Numbered from the stretch's first letter, positions 1-6,978 are shown. The stretch: 9,849 nt of DNA from Bacteroidales bacterium UBA2714 (GCA_002354035.1 DEKU01000029.1:261-10109); one strand, 5' to 3'. A program made the numbers and translations. The notes: generated by a model from the sequence alone, not told the origin.

Positions 1-63
1 GTAGGGTGGTTGCAAGATGGGTGGGGAAGGCCTGCGGGGGCTGTGGGGCGCAGGGGCTGGGGG

Positions 64-1464
64 TCAGAGTTCGACTTCTTGGCGGAATTCGGGTATTTCG
101 ACGTGTTTCCAGCCCAGTTCGGTGAGGGTGTCGCGGAAGTGCTCTTGTGTTTGTGCTTCGCCGTGGACGAGGAATATTTTTTTCAGTTTTCTTTTATCCT
201 GGCAGCCTATGTAGTTGATCATTTCGCTGTAGTCGCCGTGGCCGGAGAGGGATTCGATGCGGCGGAGTTCGGCGCGGACGATGTAGCGGTGGCCGAAGAT
301 GGAGACTTCTTTGTCGCCGCGCATGATGCGGGCGCCGAGGGTTTTGGGTTCGCAGTAGCCTACGCAGAGGATGGTGGTGGAGGGGTCGTCGATGTGGTTG
401 GCCAGATGGTGTTTCACGCGTCCGGCTTCCATCATGCCTGAGGCGGAGATGATGACGCAGGGTTTGTGGCGGACGTTGAGGGCTTTGGATGCTTCGACGG
501 ATTGGATGTATTGCAGGCGGTCGAATCCGAAGGGGTCGGGGTCTTTTTTCATGTAGTCGAGTATCTGGTTGCCGAAGCATTCGGAGTGGAGGCGCATGAT
601 GTTGGTGGCGGAGACGCTGAGGGGGCTGTCGACGAAGACGTCGATGTCGGGCAGGAGGTTGGCGGATTCGAGGCGGTCGAGGGCGTAGATGATTTCCTGG
701 GCGCGGCCTACGGCGAATGAGGGGATGATGAGTTTGCCTTTCTTTTTGGTGCAGGTGTCGAGGACGGCCATGAGGAGTTCTTGTTCGGCGTCTTCGATGG
801 AGGAGTGGAGGCGGTCGCCGTAGGTGGATTCCATGATGAGGTAGTCGACCTGAGGGAAGGGTTCGGGGTCTTTGAGTATGTGTTTGTTGTAGCGGCCGAT
901 GTCGCCGGTGAATCCGAGCTTGATGACGCGACGGCCGTCTTTGATTTGGAGGTAGACGAGGCTGCTGCCCAGAATGTGGCCGGCGTCGAAGAATTCGACG
1001 GTCACTTCGTCTTCGATGGCAAAGGGTTTGTGGTAGGGCACACTGATGAAGCAGCTCATGCAAGCCTGAGCGTCTTGCTCGGTGTAGATGGGTTCGACGG
1101 GGTCTTCGCCCTGGGCTTTGCGTTTTTTGTTGAAGGTGTGGATGTCGGCTTCCTGTATGCGACCGGCGTCGGCCAGCATGATGGCGCAGAGGTCGCGCGT
1201 GGCGGGGGTGCAGAGGACGGTGCCGCGGAAGCCTTCTTTATAGATATAAGGTATCAGGCCGGAATGGTCGATGTGGGCGTGGGAGAGGATAAGGTAGTCG
1301 ATTTCGGAGGGGATGAATCCGAGGTCGCGGTTCATGGCGTCGGTCTCCAGTCCTTTGCCCTGGTACATGCCGCAGTCGAGAAGGATTTTCAGCCCTTTTT
1401 TGGTGGTGATTAAATGTTTGCTGCCTGTCACCTCGCGGGTGGCTCCCATAAATTTCAAGTTCAT
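64..1464 (-). CDS. beta-CASP metallo-beta-lactamase-fold hydrolase, probable RNA-processing nuclease
   Basis: This 466-residue protein is probably a cytoplasmic zinc-dependent RNase of the Ysh1/CPSF73-like group. Visible zinc-site motifs are HAHIDH at residues 62-67, the AGHILGS histidine at 163, the FTGD aspartate at 188, and the histidine of FLVHGE near 434. Beta-CASP features are MESTYGDR (211-218), SFAVGRAQE (249-257), ISASGMMEAGR (339-349) and SGHGD (407-411). The family is known for RNA cleavage; the actual substrate here is inference. It is shorter than RNase J (about 550 residues) and lacks that protein's C-terminal domain, so it fits the compact bacterial beta-CASP class better. There is no signal peptide. 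The start is supported by the usual N-terminal beta strand (MNLKFMGATREVTGS) and by a promoter box about 90 bases upstream. It is divergent from pfkA. The 63 bases beyond its stop hold no gene I can support. High confidence in family, moderate in RNA as substrate. Confidence 0.93.
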   Translation of the reverse strand: MNLKFMGATREVTGSKHLITTKKGLKILLDCGMYQGKGLETDAMNRDLGFIPSEIDYLILSHAHIDHSGLIPYIYKEGFRGTVLCTPATRDLCAIMLADAGRIQEADIHTFNKKRKAQGEDPVEPIYTEQDAQACMSCFISVPYHKPFAIEDEVTVEFFDAGHILGSSLVYLQIKDGRRVIKLGFTGDIGRYNKHILKDPEPFPQVDYLIMESTYGDRLHSSIEDAEQELLMAVLDTCTKKKGKLIIPSFAVGRAQEIIYALDRLESANLLPDIDVFVDSPLSVSATNIMRLHSECFGNQILDYMKKDPDPFGFDRLQYIQSVEASKALNVRHKPCVIISASGMMEAGRVKHHLANHIDDPSTTILCVGYCEPKTLGARIMRGDKEVSIFGHRYIVRAELRRIESLSGHGDYSEMINYIGCQDKRKLKKIFLVHGEAQTQEHFRDTLTELGWKHVEIPEFRQEVEL

Positions 1465-1552
1465 ATCTAAAACGTTTTATTCGTGTCAAACCAATCGTTG
1501 TCATGCCGATACGCCGTCGGGGGCGGGGGCGGAGGCCTACGGTTGGTAAGAG

Positions 1553-1579
1553 CAAAGGTACGACTTTTTTTCGAATCAA
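1553..1579 (-). promoter_or_regulatory. Promoter of the beta-CASP hydrolase gene (Bacteroidota type)
   Basis: On the minus strand TACCTTTG (1560 down to 1553) matches the Bacteroidota -7 box TAnnTTTG. A TTG at 1579-1577 could be the -33 element, but its spacing of 16 bases is shorter than the usual 19-21, so only the -7 box is well supported. Transcription would start near 1546, giving a leader of about 80 bases. Confidence 0.5.
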
Positions 1580-1615
1580 CGCATTTCCTTGTGAGGAAAA
1601 ACCAAAAACAAAAAC

Positions 1616-1645
1616 TTGCTTAGTCAAAAAAAAGGTGTAAATTTG
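1616..1645 (+). promoter_or_regulatory. Promoter of pfkA (Bacteroidota type)
   Basis: TTG at 1616-1618 and TAAATTTG at 1638-1645 are separated by 19 bases, an exact fit to the Bacteroidota -33/-7 pattern. The start of transcription should lie near 1652, about 60 bases before the pfkA start codon. The leader can form a short interrupted hairpin (GGGT at 1658-1661 with ACCC at 1678-1681) of uncertain meaning. Confidence 0.7.
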
Positions 1646-1712
1646 TAAGTTCCAAATGGGTGGCGACAAGTTGTGCAACCCTTTATTTATTAATCAGTAA
1701 GAAAGAACCACA

Positions 1713-2813
1713 ATGGCACTGAAAAGAGTAATGGTCCTGACCGGAGGCGGCGACTGCCCCGGTCTGAACGCCGTGATTCGCGGCATTGTGAAGCGTGCCT
1801 CGCAGGAGAAAGACTGGGAGGTGATAGGCTGCATCGAGTCATTCAACGGTGTGCTGCGCGAGCCGACCGAGGTCGTGGAGCTGGACGAGAAAAAGGTGGA
1901 AGGCCTCCAGATTCAGGGTGGCACCATCCTTGGCACTACCAATAAGGGCGGCCCCTTTGCCTGGCCCGTCCGTCAGCAGGACGGCACCTGGACCACGGTG
2001 GACCGCAGCGACGAGATGATACGCAAGCTGCAATATCTCGGGGTGGACGCCGTCATCAACATCGGCGGCGACGGGTCGCAGCGCATATCCCTCGGCCTTG
2101 CCCAGAAGGGGCTGAATATAGTGGGTGTGCCCAAGACTATCGACAACGACCTTTCCTCCACCGACTACACTTTCGGTTTCCAGACGGCGGTGCAGATCTG
2201 CACCGAGGCCATCGACAAGCTGGTCACCACGGCCGCGAGCCACAACCGGGTGTTCATCATCGAGGTGATGGGCCGCGACGCGGGCTGGATAGCCCTCCAC
2301 AGCGCCATTGCCGGCGGGGCCGACGTGTGCGTGATTCCCGAAATCCCATACGACATCAACAAGATAAAAGAGAAGATAGAACAGCGGTACAACAAGCGTC
2401 ACGGCTACTGCATCATCGTGGTGGCCGAGGGAGCCAAGCCCAAAGGCGGCACCGCCGTGGGCACGGAGACCTCCGAAGTGGGCTATCAGCACATACGCCT
2501 GGGCGGCATCGGCCACCAGTTAGCGGCCGACCTCAAAGAGGCGGGAGTGGAGCACGACATACGCTGCACTATCCTCGGCCACCTGCAACGCGGAGGCACT
2601 CCCATCGCTTTCGACCGCATTTTGGCCTCGCAGTTCGGGGTCCGCGCCATGGAGCTTGTCATCCAGGGGCAGTATGGGCAGATGGTGGCCTACCACCACC
2701 CCGACATTGTGGCCGTGCCCCTCGAGGAGGCAGTGAGGGCCCAGAATATGGTCGACCCCAAGGGCAGCCTGGTCCATACGGCCAAGGGCCTCGGCATCGA
2801 GTTTGGCGAATAA
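1713..2813 (+). CDS. pfkA: 6-phosphofructokinase, probably ATP-dependent
   Basis: This enzyme phosphorylates fructose 6-phosphate to fructose 1,6-bisphosphate, the committed step of glycolysis, in the cytoplasm. The 366-residue sequence has the family motifs in order: nucleotide loop GGGDCPGLNA (11-20), GGDGS (118-122), catalytic PKTIDND (140-146), MGRDAGW (186-192), EGAKP (239-243) and LGHLQRGG (288-295). The residue matching E. coli Gly104 is glycine (121), which in this family goes with ATP use, while that matching Gly124 is lysine (141), which is usual in pyrophosphate-type enzymes. This combination is known from the long 'group III' ATP-dependent PFKs, so ATP is the likely donor. Phosphoryl-donor choice is inference. 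The start follows a promoter with a short leader and no Shine-Dalgarno sequence. It is a single-gene unit closed by a strong terminator. Confidence 0.95.
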   Translation: MALKRVMVLTGGGDCPGLNAVIRGIVKRASQEKDWEVIGCIESFNGVLREPTEVVELDEKKVEGLQIQGGTILGTTNKGGPFAWPVRQQDGTWTTVDRSDEMIRKLQYLGVDAVINIGGDGSQRISLGLAQKGLNIVGVPKTIDNDLSSTDYTFGFQTAVQICTEAIDKLVTTAASHNRVFIIEVMGRDAGWIALHSAIAGGADVCVIPEIPYDINKIKEKIEQRYNKRHGYCIIVVAEGAKPKGGTAVGTETSEVGYQHIRLGGIGHQLAADLKEAGVEHDIRCTILGHLQRGGTPIAFDRILASQFGVRAMELVIQGQYGQMVAYHHPDIVAVPLEEAVRAQNMVDPKGSLVHTAKGLGIEFGE

Positions 2814-2927
2814 CGCCCCACCGCAAGCGGGAGAGACATGCACGCACCGCACATTGACGATGTGGCATAGGCGGTCGCGCGCCCCCGCTATCAAACCCAA
2901 ACGGCTGCCTACACGGCGCCAAACCAC

Positions 2928-2969
2928 AAAGAACGTTGCAGGCAAATGCCCTGCGGCGTTCTTTTTTTT
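2928..2969 (+). terminator. Rho-independent terminator of pfkA
   Basis: AAAGAACG (2928-2935) pairs with CGTTCTTT (2957-2964), and an inner GCAGG/CCTGC stem closes a CAAATGC loop. A run of eight T follows (2962-2969). It lies about 115 bases after the pfkA stop and fits as the end of that transcript. Confidence 0.85.
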
Positions 2970-3288
2970 GTCACACCTCAGTACTAATGGACACAAAGGA
3001 CCGGATAGGCATTGCCCGATGCCGGAAAACAAAATGGACAGCTGTAAAGAACCTGATGGCTACCGGCGGAGGGAACAAGTATTTGGAGATATGAGTGCCC
3101 GCATCTACCATGAAAAAGCCTCGTGGAGGCTGGATTTCAACGGCACCCTACGGGCCAGGCTCGAGGCGGTGATTAAAGTCGGCATGTTGCCAGTGTTGAG
3201 AAGCGACGCGGCATCGTGGATATGCAAATTGCCGATGAATATTTTGGATATGTTAATCCAGCAGGTTTTGCAACATGCAGAATTATAG
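2970..3288. other. Poorly coding intergenic stretch
   Basis: No convincing gene is seen. Short open frames occur (35 codons at 2987-3094; 23 codons at 3222-3293; a longer frame ending at 3288), but none has a signal peptide, recognisable motif, promoter box or codon pattern like its neighbours. The stretch may be decayed coding DNA, since the protein fragment that follows has no start of its own and continues one of these frames after a stop at 3286-3288. Confidence 0.5.
3113..3131 (-). terminator. Possible leftward intrinsic terminator with no matching gene
   Basis: Read on the minus strand, AGCCTC-CAC-GAGGCT forms a perfect 6-bp stem followed by five T. It would stop leftward transcription, but no leftward gene lies to its right. 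It may be a relic or chance. Confidence 0.3.
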
Positions 3289-3957
3289 ATTGAAGAAAAA
3301 GCCCGCCTTGCCCACACAAGCCGACCATCGGCGCCGGACTACCGACCCGAAAAGACCATCACCAGCATTGAGCTCACCACCCCCAACAACATCATCAGTG
3401 GTGATTTTGCCGTCAACTACAACGGTGGAAACCCCACCCTTACAAACACCGCCAACGGCGGCCACACCCTGACCCTCAACTGCTGCGAGCAGGGCATGGA
3501 CTGCAGCCGAGGCCTCACGCTCTACATCTACCTGCCCGCTGGCGACTACACCGAGATGACCTTTGCCTTTGTGGCCTCCGACACCAGCTGCTGCCTCAAG
3601 CGTTTTGAGGACAGCGCCGAGCCCATCGCCATTGAGCGCAACACATACTGCCCCACCACCTTCGGCAGCAACAACTTCGCCTTCCTCGGCCCCGCCAAAC
3701 TGGTCACCGGCACGGACTTTAATCAAACATTGGCCAATGCCGCCTTCAGCAGCTGCACACAGTTAGTGTTTGAATACAAAAGCACCCGCCCAGCAAGCAC
3801 CACGCTGCTTTCAACCGCCGACTCCCCAGCCCCGATATACTGCACCATCGAAGGCACCAGAGCAATCGTCTACACCCCTGCGCCAGCATCCCTGCTTGAA
3901 TGGGAAGAAAAACATCCTGTGAATGCTATTGCGAACTCGGAGTATGATGCCGAATAA
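3289..3957 (+). pseudogene. Secreted-type protein fragment lacking its start (unknown function)
   Basis: The frame is open for 222 codons after a stop at 3286-3288. The first ATG is only at 3496 and falls inside what looks like continuous beta-rich protein (TSIELTTPNN, GDFAVNY, TLTLNCCEQG and onward). No ATG, GTG or TTG codon precedes it in frame. The translated product has alternating hydrophobic strands, many Asn/Thr/Ser and about eight cysteines (CC pairs at the NCCEQ and SCCLK segments), as in extracellular Bacteroidota proteins. No signal peptide is found in any upstream frame and there is no promoter box. The most likely reading is the 3' part of a surface-protein gene whose 5' end was deleted or scrambled. 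Alternatively, a short 153-residue product could start at 3496. I do not recognise the family. Confidence 0.5.
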
Positions 3958-4005
3958 TTCAGGAGTATGAATACAGAAGCTTAATAGGACTTATTGATTT
4001 ACGCT

Positions 4006-4032
4006 GGTTCCTGAGCAGCAGGAAACCCTTTG
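4006..4032 (+). terminator. Weak hairpin after the protein fragment
   Basis: GGTTCCTG (4006-4013) can pair with CAGGAAACC (4019-4027) with one bulged base, followed only by CTTTG. The T tract is too short for a confident terminator. It lies just upstream of the purH promoter. Confidence 0.2.
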
Positions 4033-4045
4033 TGCAAAAAAAAGA

Positions 4046-4078
4046 TTTCCCACATAAAGAAAAATAATCGTATATTTG
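4046..4078 (+). promoter_or_regulatory. Promoter of purH (Bacteroidota type)
   Basis: TATATTTG at 4071-4078 is a perfect TAnnTTTG -7 box. TTTC at 4046-4049, 21 bases upstream, is an acceptable -33 element. Transcription would begin near 4085, leaving a leader of about 80 bases that starts almost at once with a long hairpin. Confidence 0.65.
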
Positions 4079-4087
4079 CACTTGGCA

Positions 4088-4130
4088 TCCATTGTGCAGT
4101 ATATCACGCAAGTGACGTACTGCCAGTGGG
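4088..4130 (+). promoter_or_regulatory. Long hairpin in the purH leader
   Basis: CCATTG (4089-4094) pairs with CAGTGG (4124-4129), T4095 is bulged, and GCAGTATATCAC (4096-4107) pairs with GTGACGTACTGC (4112-4123) around a GCAA loop, a GNRA-type tetraloop. By hand this gives 17 paired positions, two of them G-U, with one bulge and one A-C mismatch. It lies at the 5' end of the predicted transcript, about 34 bases before the purH start. There is no T tract, so it is not an attenuator terminator. An mRNA-stabilising 5' stem or a protein-binding site are possible roles (inference). Confidence 0.5.
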
Positions 4131-4163
4131 TTGTATGAATGATAGTGAATCAAAACAACAATA

Positions 4164-5690
4164 ATGGAACCGAAAAAAATACAATCAGCCCTCATCTCCG
4201 TCTATTATAAGGACGGACTTGAAGACATCGTCAAAGCCCTCGACCGTCAAGGAGTCACCATCTACTCCACCGGCGGCACCTACAAGTTCATCCACGACCT
4301 CGGCATTGAGCCAGTAGCCGTCGAATCCCTCACCGGCTATCCCTCCATCCTTGGAGGCCGCGTCAAGACGCTCCACCCCAAAGTGTTCGGCGGCATACTG
4401 AGCCGTCGCGACATGTTCTCCGACGGCGAACAGCTGGCCCAGTACGAAATACCCGAAATCGACCTCGTCATCGTCGACCTCTACCCCTTTGAGGCCACCT
4501 TGGCCAGCGGGGCCCCGGAGCAGGACATCATTGAAAAAATCGACATCGGAGGCATCTCCCTCATCCGTGCCGCCGCCAAAAACTACAACGATGTGGTCAT
4601 CATCCCCTCCGTTGACCACTACGCCGAATTCCTGAAGCTCTACACCGAGCAGGACGGCGCCACCACCCTCCAGCAGCGCCGCCACTTTGCCGCCTGCGCC
4701 TTCAACGTCAGCTCCCACTACGACACCGCCATCTTCAACTACTTCAACCGCCAGGAGCAGCTGCCCGCCTTCAAGCTCAGCAGCACCAAGGCCAATGCCC
4801 TCCGCTACGGCGAAAACCCCCACCAGAAAGGTTGTTTCTACGGCGACCTCGACGCCTGTTTCACCAAGCTCAACGGCAAAGAAATCTCCTATAACAACAT
4901 AGGCGACATCGACGCCGCCTGCGCCCTCATCGACGACTATGCCGACACCACCTTCGCCATCCTCAAACACAACAACGCTTGCGGCCTGGCCACACGGCCC
5001 ACGGTTCTGGAGGCGTGGAAGGATGCCCTGGCGGGCGACCCCGTCTCCGCCTTCGGCGGCGTGCTGGTCACCAACCGCACCATCACCAAAGAGGTGGCCG
5101 AGGAGATGCACAAAATCTTCTTCGAAGTCTGCATTGCTCCCGCCTATGACGACGACGCCCTCGCCATCCTCCGGGGTAAGAAGAACCGCATCATCCTGAA
5201 GCGTAACGCCTTCCAGATGAGTCCCACTGTGTTCCGCAACGCCCTCGACGGCATCCTGGTGCAGGACCGCGACACCGTTGTCCCCACCGCCGCCGACATG
5301 TCGCGCAGCGTCACCTCCACCCCCATCACTCCCCAGCAAGCCGCCGACCTGGCCTTCGCCACCATCCTCGTAAAACACACCAAGAGCAACGCCATCGTGC
5401 TGGCCAAAAACGGCCAGCTCTGTGCCAGCGGCACCGGCCAGACCTCGCGCGTCGACGCCCTGCGCCAGGCCATAGCCAAAGCCCAGTCCTTCGGCTTCGA
5501 CCTCAACGGAGCCGTCATGGCCAGCGACGCCTTCTTCCCCTTTGCCGACTGTGTCGAGATAGCCCACGAGGCCGGCATCGTCGCCGTGGCACACCCCGGC
5601 GGCTCCATCCACGACCAGGACTCCATCGACTACTGCGAAAAGAACCACATGGGCATGGCCATCACCGGCTACAGACATTTTAAGCACTAA
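4164..5690 (+). CDS. purH: Bifunctional AICAR formyltransferase / IMP cyclohydrolase
   Basis: This enzyme catalyses the last two steps of de novo purine synthesis: formylation of AICAR with 10-formyl-tetrahydrofolate, then ring closure to IMP, in the cytoplasm. The 508 residues match the usual family length. The N-terminal MGS-like cyclohydrolase domain (about 1-195) shows YSTGGTYKFI (34-43), GRVKTLHPKVFGGIL (65-79) and VDLYPFE (104-110). The formyltransferase domain follows with YGENPHQ (215-221), the catalytic Lys-His pair in LKHNNACG (K268, H269), DPVSAFGG (292-299), SDAFFPF (454-460) and the C-terminal AHPGGSIHDQD and YRHFKH ends. It has its own promoter and a structured leader. mreB follows 70 bases later with no hairpin between, so the two are likely co-transcribed. 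The start is fixed by the usual short N-terminal lead into the first beta strand. Confidence 0.97.
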   Translation: MEPKKIQSALISVYYKDGLEDIVKALDRQGVTIYSTGGTYKFIHDLGIEPVAVESLTGYPSILGGRVKTLHPKVFGGILSRRDMFSDGEQLAQYEIPEIDLVIVDLYPFEATLASGAPEQDIIEKIDIGGISLIRAAAKNYNDVVIIPSVDHYAEFLKLYTEQDGATTLQQRRHFAACAFNVSSHYDTAIFNYFNRQEQLPAFKLSSTKANALRYGENPHQKGCFYGDLDACFTKLNGKEISYNNIGDIDAACALIDDYADTTFAILKHNNACGLATRPTVLEAWKDALAGDPVSAFGGVLVTNRTITKEVAEEMHKIFFEVCIAPAYDDDALAILRGKKNRIILKRNAFQMSPTVFRNALDGILVQDRDTVVPTAADMSRSVTSTPITPQQAADLAFATILVKHTKSNAIVLAKNGQLCASGTGQTSRVDALRQAIAKAQSFGFDLNGAVMASDAFFPFADCVEIAHEAGIVAVAHPGGSIHDQDSIDYCEKNHMGMAITGYRHFKH

Positions 5691-5760
5691 ACGAAACATT
5701 TTTCTCTTTTTTACGTATAACACACATCATCATCAATCCGAAAAAAACAGTATAGTATAA

Positions 5761-6786
5761 ATGGGTTTATTTTCATTCTTCAACAAAGAGGTAGCCATGG
5801 ACCTTGGCACAGCCAACTCCATCGTAATCCACAATGATCAGGTAGTCGTCGACGAGCCCTCCATCGTGGCCGTCGACCGCAACAACAACCGCATCATCGC
5901 CGTGGGCAAACGAGCCCAGATGATGGCCGGTAAGACCGACAACAAAAACATTGAGACCGTGCGGCCCCTGCGGGGAGGTGTCATCGCCGACTTTGAGATG
6001 GCCCAGCACCTTATCCGCGAGCTTATCGGCATGACCAACATCAACCGCTCCTTCATGCCCCCGTCGCTGCGCATGGTCATCTGCATCCCCTCCGGCATCA
6101 CCAACGTGGAGGAGCGCGCCGTGCGCGAAAGCGCCGAGCAGGCCGGAGCCAAAGAAATACGCATGATCCACGAACCCATGGCCGCCGCCATCGGCATAGG
6201 CATCGACGTCCTGGAGCCCGAAGGCCACATGATTGTTGACATCGGAGGCGGCACGGCTGAGATAGCCGTCATCTCCCTCGGCGGCATCGTCTGCAACAAC
6301 TCCATCCGCGTGGCCGGCGACGAATTCAACGAGAACGTAGTCGAATACATGCGCAAGCAGCACAACATGGTTATCGGCGAGCGCACCGCCGAACAGGTGA
6401 AAATCAAAGTCGGCGCCGCTGTCAGCGAACTCGACGAACCGCCCGAGGACTATCCCACCCTGGGCCGCGACCTCCTCACCGGCCTACCCAAAGAGATTTC
6501 CGTCAACTACAAAGAGATAGCCCACGCCCTCGACAAATCTATCGCCCGCATCGAGCAGGCCATCCTCGACACCCTCTCGGCCACACCCCCCGAGCTGGCT
6601 GCCGACATCTACCGCACCGGCATCTATCTGGCCGGCGGCGGCTCCCTGCTCCGCGGCCTCGACCAGCGCATCTCGTCCAAGACCAAGCTGCAAGTCCACA
6701 TAGCCGAAGACCCCCTGCGCGCCGTGGCCCGCGGCACCGGCATCGCATTGAAGAACTTCTCCAAGTTCTCCTTCCTCATCCGCTAA
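5761..6786 (+). CDS. mreB: Rod-shape-determining actin homologue MreB
   Basis: MreB is the bacterial actin that forms membrane-bound filaments and guides the cell-wall elongation machinery in rod-shaped cells. The 341-residue protein begins with an amphipathic, Phe-rich segment (MGLFSFF) suited to membrane binding. It shows the actin-fold ATP site: phosphate-1 DLGTANS (14-20), phosphate-2 DIGGGT (160-165) and adenosine motif AGGGS (291-295), plus HEPMAAAIG (137-145). Length and motifs are complete. The spacing to purH and the lack of a promoter box or terminator between them suggest one transcript. In related genomes mreC and mreD normally follow. Here a strong terminator starts 26 bases after the stop and no mreC is present in the remaining window, which is odd. 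The last codons (FLIR and stop) reappear in a repeat downstream. Confidence 0.97.
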   Translation: MGLFSFFNKEVAMDLGTANSIVIHNDQVVVDEPSIVAVDRNNNRIIAVGKRAQMMAGKTDNKNIETVRPLRGGVIADFEMAQHLIRELIGMTNINRSFMPPSLRMVICIPSGITNVEERAVRESAEQAGAKEIRMIHEPMAAAIGIGIDVLEPEGHMIVDIGGGTAEIAVISLGGIVCNNSIRVAGDEFNENVVEYMRKQHNMVIGERTAEQVKIKVGAAVSELDEPPEDYPTLGRDLLTGLPKEISVNYKEIAHALDKSIARIEQAILDTLSATPPELAADIYRTGIYLAGGGSLLRGLDQRISSKTKLQVHIAEDPLRAVARGTGIALKNFSKFSFLIR

Positions 6787-6850
6787 CCGCCGCATCGCAG
6801 CATATCCCATTACGGACACACCGCCTCACCAGCGGTGTGTCCGTTCTTTT
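6770..6850 (+). repeat. Direct repeat, copy 1 (mreB 3' end plus terminator)
   Basis: This 81-base unit covers the last codons of mreB, its stop, and the terminator hairpin with T tract. It aligns without gaps to 6896-6976 with 8 mismatches by hand count, most of them in the hairpin loop and neck. Confidence 0.85.
6812..6850 (+). terminator. Rho-independent terminator of purH-mreB
   Basis: ACGGACACACCGC and GCGGTGTGTCCGT form a perfect 13-bp stem around a 7-base loop, followed by TTCTTTT. It ends the purH-mreB transcript. Confidence 0.88.
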
Positions 6851-6895
6851 GTATGCTCGGCATGAGTATTGCCTAACGGGTGAAAGTCCCCCAAC
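6851..6895 (+). other. Spacer between repeats, resembling a group II intron scrap
   Basis: The spacer contains a GGCATGAGTATTGCC mini-hairpin (6859-6873) and CTAACGGGTGAAAGTCCC (6873-6890). The GGGTGAAAGTCCC pattern recalls domain I of bacterial group II introns. It begins GTATG right after the T tract of a terminator, the kind of site that group IIC introns favour. At 45 bases, with no reverse transcriptase or domain V, it could only be a remnant. The likeness is from memory and may be chance. Confidence 0.25.
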
Positions 6896-6976
6896 CCTTC
6901 CTCATCCGCTAACCGCCGCAGCGCAGCATATCCCACTACGGACACACCGCCCCTGCGGCGATGTGTCCGTCCTTTT
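6896..6976 (+). repeat. Direct repeat, copy 2 (duplicated mreB tail and terminator)
   Basis: This repeats the unit at 6770-6850, including the bases that encode FLIR-stop of mreB, although no mreB reading frame leads into it. The first 55 bases differ at only two positions. The stem bases remain paired while the loop and neck have drifted. Confidence 0.85.
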
Positions 6977-6978
6977 TT
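6938..6978 (+). terminator. Second intrinsic terminator (duplicate copy)
   Basis: ACGGACACA pairs with TGTGTCCGT and an inner CCGC/GCGG stem closes a CCCT loop, with three bulged bases, followed by a six-T run. It should still function as a tandem back-up terminator after mreB. Confidence 0.75.

Noticed and set aside
1..63. G-rich imperfect hairpin after the beta-CASP stop
   Set aside because: GCCTGCG and CGCAGGGGC can pair imperfectly, but there is no T tract on the minus strand, so a terminator cannot be supported.
194..1413. Several open frames overlapping the beta-CASP gene in other frames and on the plus strand
   Set aside because: The products are Arg/Pro/His-rich or Val/Gly/Asp-rich with no domain. 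The beta-CASP frame carries all catalytic motifs.
1839..2516. Minus-strand open frame inside pfkA
   Set aside because: It is the complement of conserved pfkA codons, with no motif, promoter or terminator of its own.
2987..3094. 35-codon frame (MDTKDRIG...) after the pfkA terminator
   Set aside because: There is no promoter box, ribosome-binding site or recognisable family. A length this short is expected by chance.
2803..3288. 161-codon plus-strand frame after pfkA
   Set aside because: It overlaps the pfkA end and runs straight through a strong terminator. Composition is irregular with no motif or signal peptide.
3222..3293. 23-codon frame ending in ...GFATCRIID
   Set aside because: The stretch looks protein-like, but a stop lies 48 bases upstream and there are no supporting signals; kept only as possible debris.
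4185..5723. Long open frame (512 codons) on the minus strand across purH
   Set aside because: It lies exactly opposite a motif-complete purH. The Val/Gly/Asp/Glu-rich product has no domain and is explained by the GC-rich third positions of purH.
5691..5760. Possible separate promoter for mreB in the purH-mreB gap
   Set aside because: The gap is AT-rich but has no TAnnTTTG box and no terminator, so co-transcription with purH is the simpler reading.
5773..6407. Two minus-strand open frames inside mreB
   Set aside because: Both oppose conserved ATP-site codons of mreB and have low-complexity His/Val/Asp- or Met/Ser-rich products.
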